A stretch of 6,526 nt of DNA, taken from the NCBI GenBank assembly GCA_023136735.1, contig JAGLQQ010000105.1, positions 1 through 6,526 of the forward strand, in the 5' to 3' direction. The stretch comes from Candidatus Omnitrophota bacterium. Its GTDB lineage: Bacteria; Omnitrophota; Gorgyraeia; B26-G9. Shown piece by piece: positions 1 to 5,664 of the stretch; positions within the stretch are counted from its first letter, which is position 1, and the number at the start of each line of letters is the position of its first letter. The notes beneath the pieces were generated by a model. The model did no database searches. It was not told the DNA's origin and saw nothing but the letters and a program-made list of their open reading frames with translations. Both the position numbers and the translations under genes were made by a program.

Positions 1-2
1 AT

Positions 3-77
3 GGATTTAAGCGCTTTGAAGATGTTCTGGAGGAGTTCCGCATTCGTTTTAATAATGAATGGCTGAATTCGAAATAG
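3..77 (+). CDS. Possible C-terminal tail of an integrase-type transposase (5' partial)
   Basis: Reading from base 3, 24 codons stay open to a TAG at 75-77. The visible peptide contains FEDVLEEF followed by FNNEWL. In DDE integrase (rve-type) transposases, the last part of the catalytic core often has a helix of this kind followed by (Y/F)NNEWL or (Y/F)NNERPH, then a short tail. Here the reading stops three residues after the motif (NSK), earlier than I would expect, so it could be a complete tail or a truncated copy. Only about 24 residues are visible and no catalytic residue can be seen. The assignment rests on one short motif and could be wrong. Confidence 0.3.
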   Translation, partial: GFKRFEDVLEEFRIRFNNEWLNSK

Positions 78-146
78 TTTTTAAGCTAATTTCAAGTAGG
101 GTAATCTTTAATCTTCTAAAATTACAAATGGGTTGAAAAGGAAAAT

Positions 147-602
147 ATGGAAAACAATAATGAAGAAAACATAGTCAAATGTGCTAAAGAAGCAGGTACT
201 GAGAAAGTCTCAGGAGAGAAACTCGGTAAAATACTCATTGTTGATGATGAAAAACTGTTTGCGTTCCTGCTGGCTAGATTATTAAGAAATCGCGGTTATA
301 GCGCTTCATTTGTCTCTAATGCTGAAAAAGCGCTTGAAAGGATAGCCAGTGACAGTTATGACCTGGTTATAGTAGATATTAAAATGGATGGAAAATCCGG
401 TTATGAAATGATGAAAGAGATCAAGGTTATCTATGGAAATGATAGCCCCACTTTTCTGGTTGGTACAGGTACCCAGTTTGTTCTAAGTACCCAGGAAATG
501 AGTGACCTCAAAATATATAAGATTATTGAAAAACCTTTTCCACGACCATCAAGATTATTTAAGGAAATTGAAGCCGCTATACAAAATCACCTACAAAAAT
601 AG
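147..602 (+). CDS. Stand-alone response regulator receiver (REC) domain protein
   Basis: This is a 151-residue single-domain response regulator. It would accept a phosphoryl group from a sensor kinase and signal by protein contact, as it has no DNA-binding or enzymatic output domain. The CheY-type landmarks are all in register: acidic pair D33-D34 in ILIVDDE, phospho-acceptor D77 in LVIVDIKM, switch threonine T107 (30 residues after D77) and lysine K129 in EKPF (52 after D77). The first 28 residues are a polar, charged extension before the domain. The ATG at 147 is preceded by AAAAGGA with a short spacer of 4 nt. The last residues (QNHLQK) end right after helix 5. No kinase lies nearby, so the partner is unknown. 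It may act in chemotaxis-like, phosphorelay or developmental signalling. The family call is secure, the role is not. Confidence 0.95.
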   Translation: MENNNEENIVKCAKEAGTEKVSGEKLGKILIVDDEKLFAFLLARLLRNRGYSASFVSNAEKALERIASDSYDLVIVDIKMDGKSGYEMMKEIKVIYGNDSPTFLVGTGTQFVLSTQEMSDLKIYKIIEKPFPRPSRLFKEIEAAIQNHLQK

Positions 603-842
603 ACCTCAAGGAAAATACATTTCTCGCCATGAAGATCTGAAGAGTTGAACCCAGATGGTACGCCCTCTTATTTATTTCCTGAACCAAAGCCTCTAATAGT
701 ATTTCCCCTAGCGCGTATTCCGCCAAAAGGCCTCTTTAGGGAAAAAAAAGGGATTAGAAGGAGAGAGGCTGGAATATGTTTAAAACCAGTGACTCCACAC
801 AATATATAAACGTTTAGGCCGCAAGACACCACACGCGCAAAT

Positions 843-915
843 TTATACACACCGCCCGAATTTATACGTATAATTTTGAATACACCGCACAAAGCTGGGG
901 ATAACTTGTGGTTAA
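843..915. promoter_or_regulatory. Cluster of DnaA-box-like 9-mers with a palindrome
   Basis: Three words each one base away from the classical DnaA box TTATCCACA lie within 73 bp: TTATACACA on the plus strand at 843-851, and two on the minus strand, TTATCCCCA (plus-strand 896-904) and TTAACCACA (plus-strand 907-915). The first also fits the relaxed consensus TTATNCACA exactly. Between them are a perfect 12-bp palindrome TTATACGTATAA (862-873) and a 9-bp direct repeat AATTTATAC (840-848 and 859-867). This could be a DnaA-binding region or replication-origin-like site, but no dnaA, dnaN or other typical origin neighbour is in view. Function is inferred only. Confidence 0.25.
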
Positions 916-1207
916 ATCAAGGAGACAGCACTGATGAGAAAAACCCATTATAAACCTGTATTTGGGAGGCAATCCCACGAAATAATCAACTTCCTATAAT
1001 ATATCTTATGTCCCCGTAGAATGGTAGCACTTGTTCTTGTGGTATCAATATGTTGTGGCTTTTGTGTGTTTAAGAGATTCTCTTGAGTGGCCCATCATGT
1101 TCAACATTAGCGCCATTATTCTTTTTGATGATCGTAGCTTTGTCATTTAGTAGAAAAATGCAAAAAGTATTAAGACCTGATACTCCCGCTCTGGTACTCG
1201 CTTAAGA

Positions 1208-1230
1208 AAAAAGCCGCATTTTGGCTTTTT
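1208..1230. terminator. Bidirectional intrinsic terminator-like hairpin
   Basis: AAAAAGCC (1208-1215) and GGCTTTTT (1223-1230) are perfect inverted repeats around a 7-base loop. The stem ends in an A-run on one side and a T-run on the other, so it could stop transcription in either direction. It lies about 600 bp past the response regulator and about 400 bp past the end of the Nudix gene, so the transcript it serves is unclear. The GC core is only 3 bp, so the hairpin is weak. Confidence 0.45.
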
Positions 1231-1324
1231 GAGGCCTCCTTTACAAGCTCTACGAATAATATTAGCCATCAGTAGGATTTTCCTTGCTTATGATGCGTTT
1301 AAGGCTTAAGTTTGGGTGTGTAGT

Positions 1325-1444
1325 TCATTCAATTATTAGCTCTGTTGAATCAGCCGCATAATCTGCAATGGCTTGATGAAGCCTAGCAAAAAACTTCCTT
1401 AAAATCAAGTTTTGATGGTTTCTTTCACTCAGGCTGGCATTGTT
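1325..1444 (-). pseudogene. Possible coding remnant, family not recognised
   Basis: On the minus strand 39 codons are open between tandem stops (TAA TGA just upstream) and a TGA at 1325-1327. The peptide begins NNASLSERNHQN and continues with LRKFFARLHQAIADYAAD, a natural-looking amphipathic mix. It has no start codon or ribosome binding site. The SERNHQN...L...FARL pattern is faintly like the C-terminal region of some IS transposases, but I cannot name a family. It may be the end of a decayed mobile-element gene, or chance. Confidence 0.2.
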
Positions 1445-1481
1445 TCATTAGGTGAGGTTTCCCCTGAGCTCCTAATAGTCT

Positions 1482-1574
1482 TTAGTATATTACTTGAGTT
1501 ATGTCTAATATCTTCCATGCTGCAGTACACATGATTACGATTGCAATGATAGAAAATATTGAAAAGAGCGGCAT
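1482..1574 (-). CDS. Small hydrophobic ORF (30 aa) after the operon, doubtful
   Basis: An ATG at 1572-1574 opens 30 codons to a TAA at 1482-1484. The peptide begins MPLFSIFSIIAIVIMC and could form one membrane helix (about residues 3-19) with a short polar tail. Its start codon lies in the loop of the 1567-1583 hairpin. The only ribosome-binding-site-like sequence is GGTGA immediately before ATG, which is too close. It lies 57 bp past the stop of the Nudix gene and would be the last cistron if real. I recognise no family. Confidence 0.15.
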   Translation of the reverse strand: MPLFSIFSIIAIVIMCTAAWKILDITQVIY

Positions 1575-1583
1575 TTCACCGCT
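1558..1583 (-). terminator. Probable intrinsic terminator of the minus-strand operon
   Basis: Read on the minus strand, AGCGG and CCGCT form a 5-bp GC-rich stem (plus-strand 1579-1583 with 1567-1571) around a 7-base loop. The following CTTTTC and then AATATTTTC supply a broken T-tract. It lies about 50 bp after the Nudix stop codon. The stem is short and the T-run is interrupted, so termination may be partial. Confidence 0.45.
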
Positions 1584-1610
1584 GATACTATTTATGGATT
1601 TATATTTTAA

Positions 1611-1626
1611 ATAGCGCATTCGCTAT
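1611..1626 (-). terminator. Hairpin directly after the Nudix stop codon
   Basis: ATAGCG (1611-1616) and CGCTAT (1621-1626) are perfect inverted repeats with a 4-base loop, four bases past the TAA at 1631-1633. On the minus strand TTTAAAATATAAAT follows, AU-rich but without a clean U-run. It may act as an RNA 3'-end stabiliser or as the first of two tandem terminators together with the 1567-1583 hairpin. Confidence 0.35.
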
Positions 1627-1630
1627 CCTT

Positions 1631-2185
1631 TTAGAACTTTAAATCAATGCCGAATAAGTACCATAAACCAATACCTATATCCAGGCCTTTTTTTTGTTCC
1701 CCCAAGAGAAAATCCTTTACATTATTTTCAGGCACAAGTACAACCTCGATTTCCTCAGCCGGTTCCAAACTTTGCGCGGGATTTGCGTTTATGGGATCAA
1801 GCTCATCTACAACCACAGTGACTACCTGAACTGTTTCATCGCTAAGCGCCGGATTAAAGGCAAAATTAGGGCTAATATTAGTGATTGTGCCGGAAAATCC
1901 GGTTTCTTCTTTTAATTCCTTTAAAGCTTCATGCGCGATATCATCACTAACAGCCAGTCCTGCGGGAAAGCCAATAACAGTGTTATTGATAGCCGGCCTA
2001 AACTGCTTAATAAGTACAAATTGGTTTGATGGTTTTAATTTGGCCAGGACGACGAGGATTTTTTTTGTATTTTTACGAGTAATGCTTTCCCACAATATAT
2101 GCTCATTTTCTTTAGTGATATATTGCAGTTGTTTTATATTAAGCCATTGTCCCTTAAATAATATTTTCTCGCAAACTTTATCCAT
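1631..2185 (-). CDS. NUDT5-like Nudix hydrolase (ADP-sugar pyrophosphatase type)
   Basis: The 184-residue protein most resembles ADP-ribose/ADP-sugar pyrophosphatases, which split ADP-ribose into AMP and ribose 5-phosphate using Mg2+. The Nudix box spans G76-F97, in PAGLAVSD then KELKEETGF, with metal-binding glutamates E90, E93 and E94. The preceding QFRPAINNTVIGFPAG matches the (Q/R)xRP...(E)FPAG block of this subfamily. NPALSDETVQVVTVVV (about 111-126) matches the PGLS...T..VTV segment of NUDT5. Oddities: the box loop is one residue shorter than GX5E, its glutamate is D82, the usual Arg before Glu is K89, and the Glu of EFPAG is G72. The catalytic glutamates are intact, so activity is likely but the substrate may differ. 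It is the last gene of the operon, 9 bp after the GNAT stop. No strong SD is visible, so translation may depend on reinitiation. Confidence 0.88.
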   Translation of the reverse strand: MDKVCEKILFKGQWLNIKQLQYITKENEHILWESITRKNTKKILVVLAKLKPSNQFVLIKQFRPAINNTVIGFPAGLAVSDDIAHEALKELKEETGFSGTITNISPNFAFNPALSDETVQVVTVVVDELDPINANPAQSLEPAEEIEVVLVPENNVKDFLLGEQKKGLDIGIGLWYLFGIDLKF

Positions 2186-2194
2186 GAGCGATTA

Positions 2195-2689
2195 TTATCT
2201 CTTATCATTGCGGATGCGGCGAGTAAATCTCAGCAGTTTGTTAGCACCTAATGTCATACATGCGCGTCTTTTAAAACCGTTTTTCTTACACAGTTTATTT
2301 GCGGCCTGCATCTTATCTGTTGAGCAGAAATTAATTACGCTATAATCACTTTTTTCACAGAATTCTATGGCTTCGACAATTAGTTTTTTCCCAAGTCCGA
2401 TACCTCTAAATTCAGGCGAAACAAAAATGCGGCGTAATAATGCGCAGTTCCGGTCATCTTCTTTAATGGCAATAGTGCCTATTACGCTGTGGCCTATTAC
2501 AGCTACCATAAAAAGGTCTTTTTTGCCGCCGTATACATTCTTTATATTATTAATATCAAAGTCTGAATAGGTTTCTTTTGGGATAGAAAATTCCTTTTTG
2601 AGTATTGAATTGATTAATTTAATTATTTGAGGTTTGTCAGTGTCTTTAAATTTTCTAAGCTTTATGTTCAACTTTGCGTTTAGATTCAT
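2195..2689 (-). CDS. GNAT family N-acetyltransferase
   Basis: This 164-residue single-domain GNAT protein transfers an acetyl group from acetyl-CoA to an amine; the acceptor cannot be told from sequence. Acetyl-CoA-binding motif A is seen as LLRRIFVSPEFRGIGLGKKL (84-103), with the R95-x-x-G98-x-G100 signature over the pyrophosphate loop. Residues 129-139 (AANKLCKKNGF) match the A..(L/F)Y...GF helix-strand of motif B. Residues 9-13 (IKLRK) start the usual first strand, and FMVAVIGHSVIGTIAI (60-75) gives the central strands. The C-terminus is very basic (RFTRRIRNDKR). Its ATG overlaps the aroB stop by one base (TAATG at 2687-2691), with AAGGATGG upstream as a ribosome binding site, so the two are probably translationally coupled. 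Confidence 0.9.
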   Translation of the reverse strand: MNLNAKLNIKLRKFKDTDKPQIIKLINSILKKEFSIPKETYSDFDINNIKNVYGGKKDLFMVAVIGHSVIGTIAIKEDDRNCALLRRIFVSPEFRGIGLGKKLIVEAIEFCEKSDYSVINFCSTDKMQAANKLCKKNGFKRRACMTLGANKLLRFTRRIRNDKR

Positions 2690-3780
2690 TAGTCTGCCAT
2701 CCTTTTTTTTATGATTTTTTTAATTAAGTTATAAGGTATATTTTCTGTAACAAAAACATGTCCGATTTTTGATGGTAAAACCATTCGGATTCGTCCATTA
2801 ATAAATTTTTTATCTCTTAAAAATGCGCTAAGAACAGCTTTCAGATCACCTTTTTTTGCCTCAAGTGGTAGTTTTAGCAGTTTAAAGATTGCCATTACGC
2901 GTTTTAGTTCAATTCCGGGTAAAATGCCCATTGAATGAGCAATTTCAGCCGCAGCGGCCATTCCGATGCTGATTGCTTCTCCATGGTTCAAATTGCTGTA
3001 TCCTGCCGCGGTTTCAAGCGCATGACCGATGGTATGGCCGAAGTTAAGAATAGTACGCAGTCCTGTAGTTTCTCTTTCGTCATTTTCAACGATCTTTGCT
3101 TTTATAAGGCTTGAAGCTTTGATAACATAGCTTAAGCAGGAACTATCTAAATCAAGTATTTTTTTGTAGTTTTTTTCAATATAGCTAAAGAGTTTAGGAT
3201 CAACTATAATACCGTATTTGACTGCTTCTGCCAACCCTGAGCGAATCTGTCTTGCCGGAAGGCTTTTGATTAAATTTATGTTTGAATAGACAAGTTTTGG
3301 CTGATAAAAAGCGCCTATTAGATTTTTACCTGATGGTAAATCAAGCGCTGTTTTTCCGCCAATACTTGAGTCAACCTGAGCAAGCAAGGTTGTCGGAATC
3401 TGGATATAGGCAATTCCCCTCTTATAAGTGGCAGCTATAAAACCTGTCAAATCTCCTACTACTCCCCCACCGAGCGCTATCAGGAAAAGGCGCTTTTTTG
3501 TATCGATAGAAGATATTTTTCCTATTATTTTGACATATTCTGATATCGATTTGCTTTTTTCTGAATCCTGCACATTAAAGATATGGGTTGCAATTTTTAG
3601 CGTATTTAGGGTTTTTTGGAGCTTTTTCCCATAAAGTGCTCGTATGCGTGAATTGGTAATAATTATAGCATCAGTTCCCAAGTTTAATCGGACCAACTTT
3701 TTTGCTAAGTGCTCAAAGTTATCATTTGCAATGATTATCGGATAGCTGCGATCATCAAGGTTTACCTTTACTTGATTCAT
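2689..3780 (-). CDS. aroB: 3-dehydroquinate synthase
   Basis: AroB converts 3-deoxy-D-arabino-heptulosonate 7-phosphate to 3-dehydroquinate, step two of the shikimate pathway to aromatic amino acids and folate precursors. It uses NAD and a divalent metal (usually Zn2+) in the cytoplasm. The 363 residues match the usual full length. Visible blocks: NAD-binding LGGGVVGD (103-110); IPTTLLAQVDSSIGGKTALD (128-147) with active-site lysine region K143; KNLIGAFYQP (152-161); metal ligands E185 in GLAEAVKYG, H249 in LNFGHTIGHA and H266 in LNHGEAISIGM; and the R-E-T-T-G loop near 236-240. The ATG is preceded by AAGGAGAG and overlaps the stop of the protease gene by one base (TAATG at 3778-3782). The ending is Lys-rich (KKIIKKRMAD). 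No key residue appears to be missing. Confidence 0.98.
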   Translation of the reverse strand: MNQVKVNLDDRSYPIIIANDNFEHLAKKLVRLNLGTDAIIITNSRIRALYGKKLQKTLNTLKIATHIFNVQDSEKSKSISEYVKIIGKISSIDTKKRLFLIALGGGVVGDLTGFIAATYKRGIAYIQIPTTLLAQVDSSIGGKTALDLPSGKNLIGAFYQPKLVYSNINLIKSLPARQIRSGLAEAVKYGIIVDPKLFSYIEKNYKKILDLDSSCLSYVIKASSLIKAKIVENDERETTGLRTILNFGHTIGHALETAAGYSNLNHGEAISIGMAAAAEIAHSMGILPGIELKRVMAIFKLLKLPLEAKKGDLKAVLSAFLRDKKFINGRIRMVLPSKIGHVFVTENIPYNLIKKIIKKRMAD

Positions 3781-4364
3781 TACAAAACTCTCCTTAAAAT
3801 TGACAATAATATGATTAATATGATCATCCCGTGTATGGGGGTAATACGTGCGTATAAAGCGGCAAGCTTTCTAGGCAAGAGCCCCATTAATATGCGCGAG
3901 CCGTCTAAAGGGGGTATAGGTATAAGATTAAACACGCCAAGCACCAGGTTAATAATCATAACCGTAATGAGAAATTGAAGCACTCCAGCGTGGTGGATAA
4001 ATCCACTCAGCAAGATTAGGAATGTTAAAGCGGCTGTTATAAAATTGGCCATCGGTCCGGCAAGACCGACCCAGATCATCCCGCTTTTTGCGTTACTTAG
4101 ATTATGAAAATTTACCGGAACAGGCTTAGCATATCCGAAAACCACAGGAGAACTACTGATGATAAGCATTAGCGGCAGGATAATAGTTCCGAAAAGATCA
4201 ATATGTGCCAAAGGATTGAAAGTTAAGCGCCCCATAAATTTTGCTGTATTGTCGCCCAGTTTGTAGGCAACAAATCCATGAGCGTATTCATGAACAACTA
4301 AAGCGATGAATAAAGCCGGAAGATTTAATATAAAGCTTAATGCTAGAGGATTGATGTCAGCCAT
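3780..4364 (-). CDS. Site-2 protease family membrane metalloprotease (M50)
   Basis: The 194-residue, almost wholly hydrophobic protein belongs to the short site-2 proteases, which cut substrates within the membrane, for example in regulated proteolysis of anti-sigma factors or clearance of signal-peptide remnants. Zinc and catalytic residues are visible: H25-E26-x-x-H29 in VVHEYAHG within the first helix, and D154 in NLIPIPPLDG (146-155), the conserved second motif. Hydrophobic segments lie near 7-31, 57-72, 96-122, 128-150 and 176-192. FGYAKPVPVN (76-85) is the typical loop of this family. There is no PDZ or CBS domain. It follows the SH3b gene by 14 bp without a clear Shine-Dalgarno sequence and is coupled to aroB by TAATG. 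The substrate is unknown; envelope proteins from the same operon are an untested possibility. Confidence 0.95.
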   Translation of the reverse strand: MADINPLALSFILNLPALFIALVVHEYAHGFVAYKLGDNTAKFMGRLTFNPLAHIDLFGTIILPLMLIISSSPVVFGYAKPVPVNFHNLSNAKSGMIWVGLAGPMANFITAALTFLILLSGFIHHAGVLQFLITVMIINLVLGVFNLIPIPPLDGSRILMGLLPRKLAALYARITPIHGMIILIILLSILRRVL

Positions 4365-4378
4365 ATTATGTTTATCTA

Positions 4379-5395
4379 TTAGTTCAGTTTTTTTATAAAG
4401 TCAACTTCAATTATAGGAATTTTAGATTTTTTACTGCTTTTAATTTTTCCCCAGACTTGAACTTGATGGTATGTAAAAGCGTTTATATCTACTTTATCGC
4501 TTTTTAAAAAATAATGCGTTCTGCCGTGCTTGACGAGTCTGTGAGTTCCTGGCCGGTTAAAAAACTTTCCGGCTTCAGTAATTTTTCCCTGCGCGTCCGG
4601 TTTAGTATTTGGCTGTACAAGGATTTCTTTTTTGTTTATTGGCTTTTCCAGATTTACTTTGGTCTGGATCGCTGGTTTCTTAATTGGCATTATACTTTTT
4701 GTCAAGCGGTTAATGTGCCTGCGGGCAATTTCATTTGCCGGGCTTTGCGCGTAATCGCGTATAATAACTTTATACTTTTGAATTATTGGGGAAAGATCTT
4801 TACTGTTTATTTCAGCGGCTTTGCTTTGCTTTTCAAAAGTTTCAGCCTCAATTAACAACTTAAGCCCCTCTCGTTTTTTCGCTTCACTATCAATATAGCT
4901 TTTCGCCGGTCCTGACTTTTTAATAAAATCCTTGTGAACCCAAGCGAAACAATTTGTATAAGGATATACTTGCAGCCAGTCTTTGCCTTTGAGTATGATT
5001 TCCACACGGTTTTCGGGGTTAAGCTGCCCAATAACATTGAAGTTTGTCCCCTCCCCTGCCCTTACATTTACTCTTTTAGCGGTAATAACTCCGAAGATAT
5101 TATTTTCAACTTGGACGAAGTCCTTATGGATAAAAGCATTAGAATTTCGAGGTAAACTTAGTTTTACCCACTCATTATTAACAGTTCCTAATACTAAGAC
5201 ACTATTTCCTTTGTTTATTTTTCTTAATATCTCAAAATTTACTCCAGGACCGCTGCGTAGGTTTACAGAATCCGCGATTATAATACCGCTATAAGAGTTT
5301 TCATCTGTCACTTGAGCAATACACCAAGAGCCGCTTGAGCTAACAATAAGCCCAAAAATTAAAGATATAAGAATCAAGTCTATAGTTTTTTTCAT
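4379..5395 (-). CDS. Secreted protein with two bacterial SH3 domains and a C-terminal OB-like region
   Basis: The 338-residue protein has a signal peptide (about 1-28: KK start, hydrophobic LILISLIFGLIVSS, likely cut after CIA), so it should act outside the cytoplasmic membrane. Two SH3b repeats follow, about 37-96 (ADSVNLRSGPGVNFEIL...FIHKDF) and 100-159 (AKRVNVRAGEGTNFNVI...WVHKDF). Such domains commonly bind peptidoglycan. A charged helical stretch (about 170-235) and a Lys/Pro-rich linker (236-268) lead to a C-terminal region (269-338) with GKFFNRPGTHRLV, YFLKSD and YHQVQVWGKI, which looks like a small beta-barrel or OB-type domain. I cannot name a function for that part. It lies 14 bp after the small basic protein. 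No strong SD is seen before the ATG, only AAAGAA far upstream. A structural or sensing role at the cell wall is inferred. Confidence 0.85.
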   Translation of the reverse strand: MKKTIDLILISLIFGLIVSSSGSWCIAQVTDENSYSGIIIADSVNLRSGPGVNFEILRKINKGNSVLVLGTVNNEWVKLSLPRNSNAFIHKDFVQVENNIFGVITAKRVNVRAGEGTNFNVIGQLNPENRVEIILKGKDWLQVYPYTNCFAWVHKDFIKKSGPAKSYIDSEAKKREGLKLLIEAETFEKQSKAAEINSKDLSPIIQKYKVIIRDYAQSPANEIARRHINRLTKSIMPIKKPAIQTKVNLEKPINKKEILVQPNTKPDAQGKITEAGKFFNRPGTHRLVKHGRTHYFLKSDKVDINAFTYHQVQVWGKIKSSKKSKIPIIEVDFIKKLN

Positions 5396-5409
5396 TTTTA
5401 AGGTATTCT

Positions 5410-5643
5410 TTATTTGGAAGCAGTTTTAGCAGCAGCTCCAGTGGCTTCTTTGCCTTCTTTTGCTTCAGTTGTTTTTAATTTTTTCAGCTTCATCTTTATT
5501 ACTTTTACTTTTGGCAGGCCAAAGCTGGAAGTATCATCTTTCCACTTACTTTCTTTTTTGAGCTTTTCGATTCGCTCATAACGCTTAAGTACACTGCGTT
5601 GTTTTTTGCCTTTGGATGCGGTTAAACTTGGATGAATTGACAT
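5410..5643 (-). CDS. PVC/Omnitrophota-type 'small basic protein'
   Basis: The 77-residue protein begins MSIHPSLTASKGKKQRSVLK and includes FGLPKVKVIKMKLKKLK. I recognise this pattern, MS(I/L)HPSL...K..RSVL.R.ER...L.....W, then (F/Y).LPKVK, as the small basic protein family of Chlamydiae, Verrucomicrobia and Omnitrophota (TIGR04137, from memory). Its function is not established as far as I know. The high Lys/Arg content and lack of a signal or membrane segment suggest an RNA- or ribosome-associated cytoplasmic protein. The last 18 residues (EAKEGKEATGAAAKTASK) are an Ala/Lys/Glu-rich low-complexity tail. A strong ribosome binding site (AAAGGAG, 5654-5660, 10 nt before ATG) suggests high expression. 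It lies 21 bp after the SPOR gene. It is the main taxonomic marker in the window. Confidence 0.85.
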   Translation of the reverse strand: MSIHPSLTASKGKKQRSVLKRYERIEKLKKESKWKDDTSSFGLPKVKVIKMKLKKLKTTEAKEGKEATGAAAKTASK

Positions 5644-5664
5644 TTGTTTTTCTCTCCTTTCAAA

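Larger units (their letters stand above)
603..1630. other. About 1 kb without a convincing gene
   Basis: This gap lies between the 3' ends of the convergent response regulator and Nudix genes. All frames are broken by frequent stops. Several stretches of 30-45 codons read plausibly on either strand but lack family motifs, which suggests decayed coding DNA. Supported small features are listed separately: DnaA-box-like words (843-915), a terminator-like hairpin (1208-1230), a possible coding remnant (1325-1444), a small hydrophobic ORF (1482-1574) and two hairpins after the operon. I saw no tRNA, rRNA, tmRNA, SRP RNA or RNase P signature. Confidence 0.7.

Noticed and set aside
628..676. Possible tRNA T-arm (GGGTTCAACTC on the minus strand)
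   Set aside because: No matching acceptor, D or anticodon arms can be built around it.
668..892. Minus-strand ORF of 74 codons beginning with TTG
   Set aside because: It has a TTG start without a convincing ribosome binding site, a mixed composition without domain signature, and lies across the palindrome and DnaA-box-like cluster. Its GNTIRGFGSGNK ending is curious but not enough.
934..999. Plus-strand 21-codon ORF starting MRKTHYKPVF with GGAG 9 nt upstream
   Set aside because: The ribosome binding site looks good, but the peptide is very short, resembles nothing I know, and no clear promoter precedes it. It could be the broken start of a lost gene.
1074..1205. Plus-strand stop-free stretch with a hydrophobic middle (TLAPLFFLMIVALSFS)
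   Set aside because: No start codon with a ribosome binding site. Minus-strand frames are equally open, so there is no way to favour a real gene.
1147..1269. Minus-strand 40-codon basic ORF (MANIIRRACKGGLKKP...)
   Set aside because: It runs across the 1208-1230 hairpin, has only a distant AAGGA upstream, and the plus strand is also largely open here, so it is probably chance.
1881..2345. Plus-strand ORF of 154 codons opposite the Nudix and GNAT genes
   Set aside because: It is antisense to two clearly recognised genes and its protein has no motif. It is a shadow of their codon pattern, as are the other plus-strand ORFs between 1647 and 6060.
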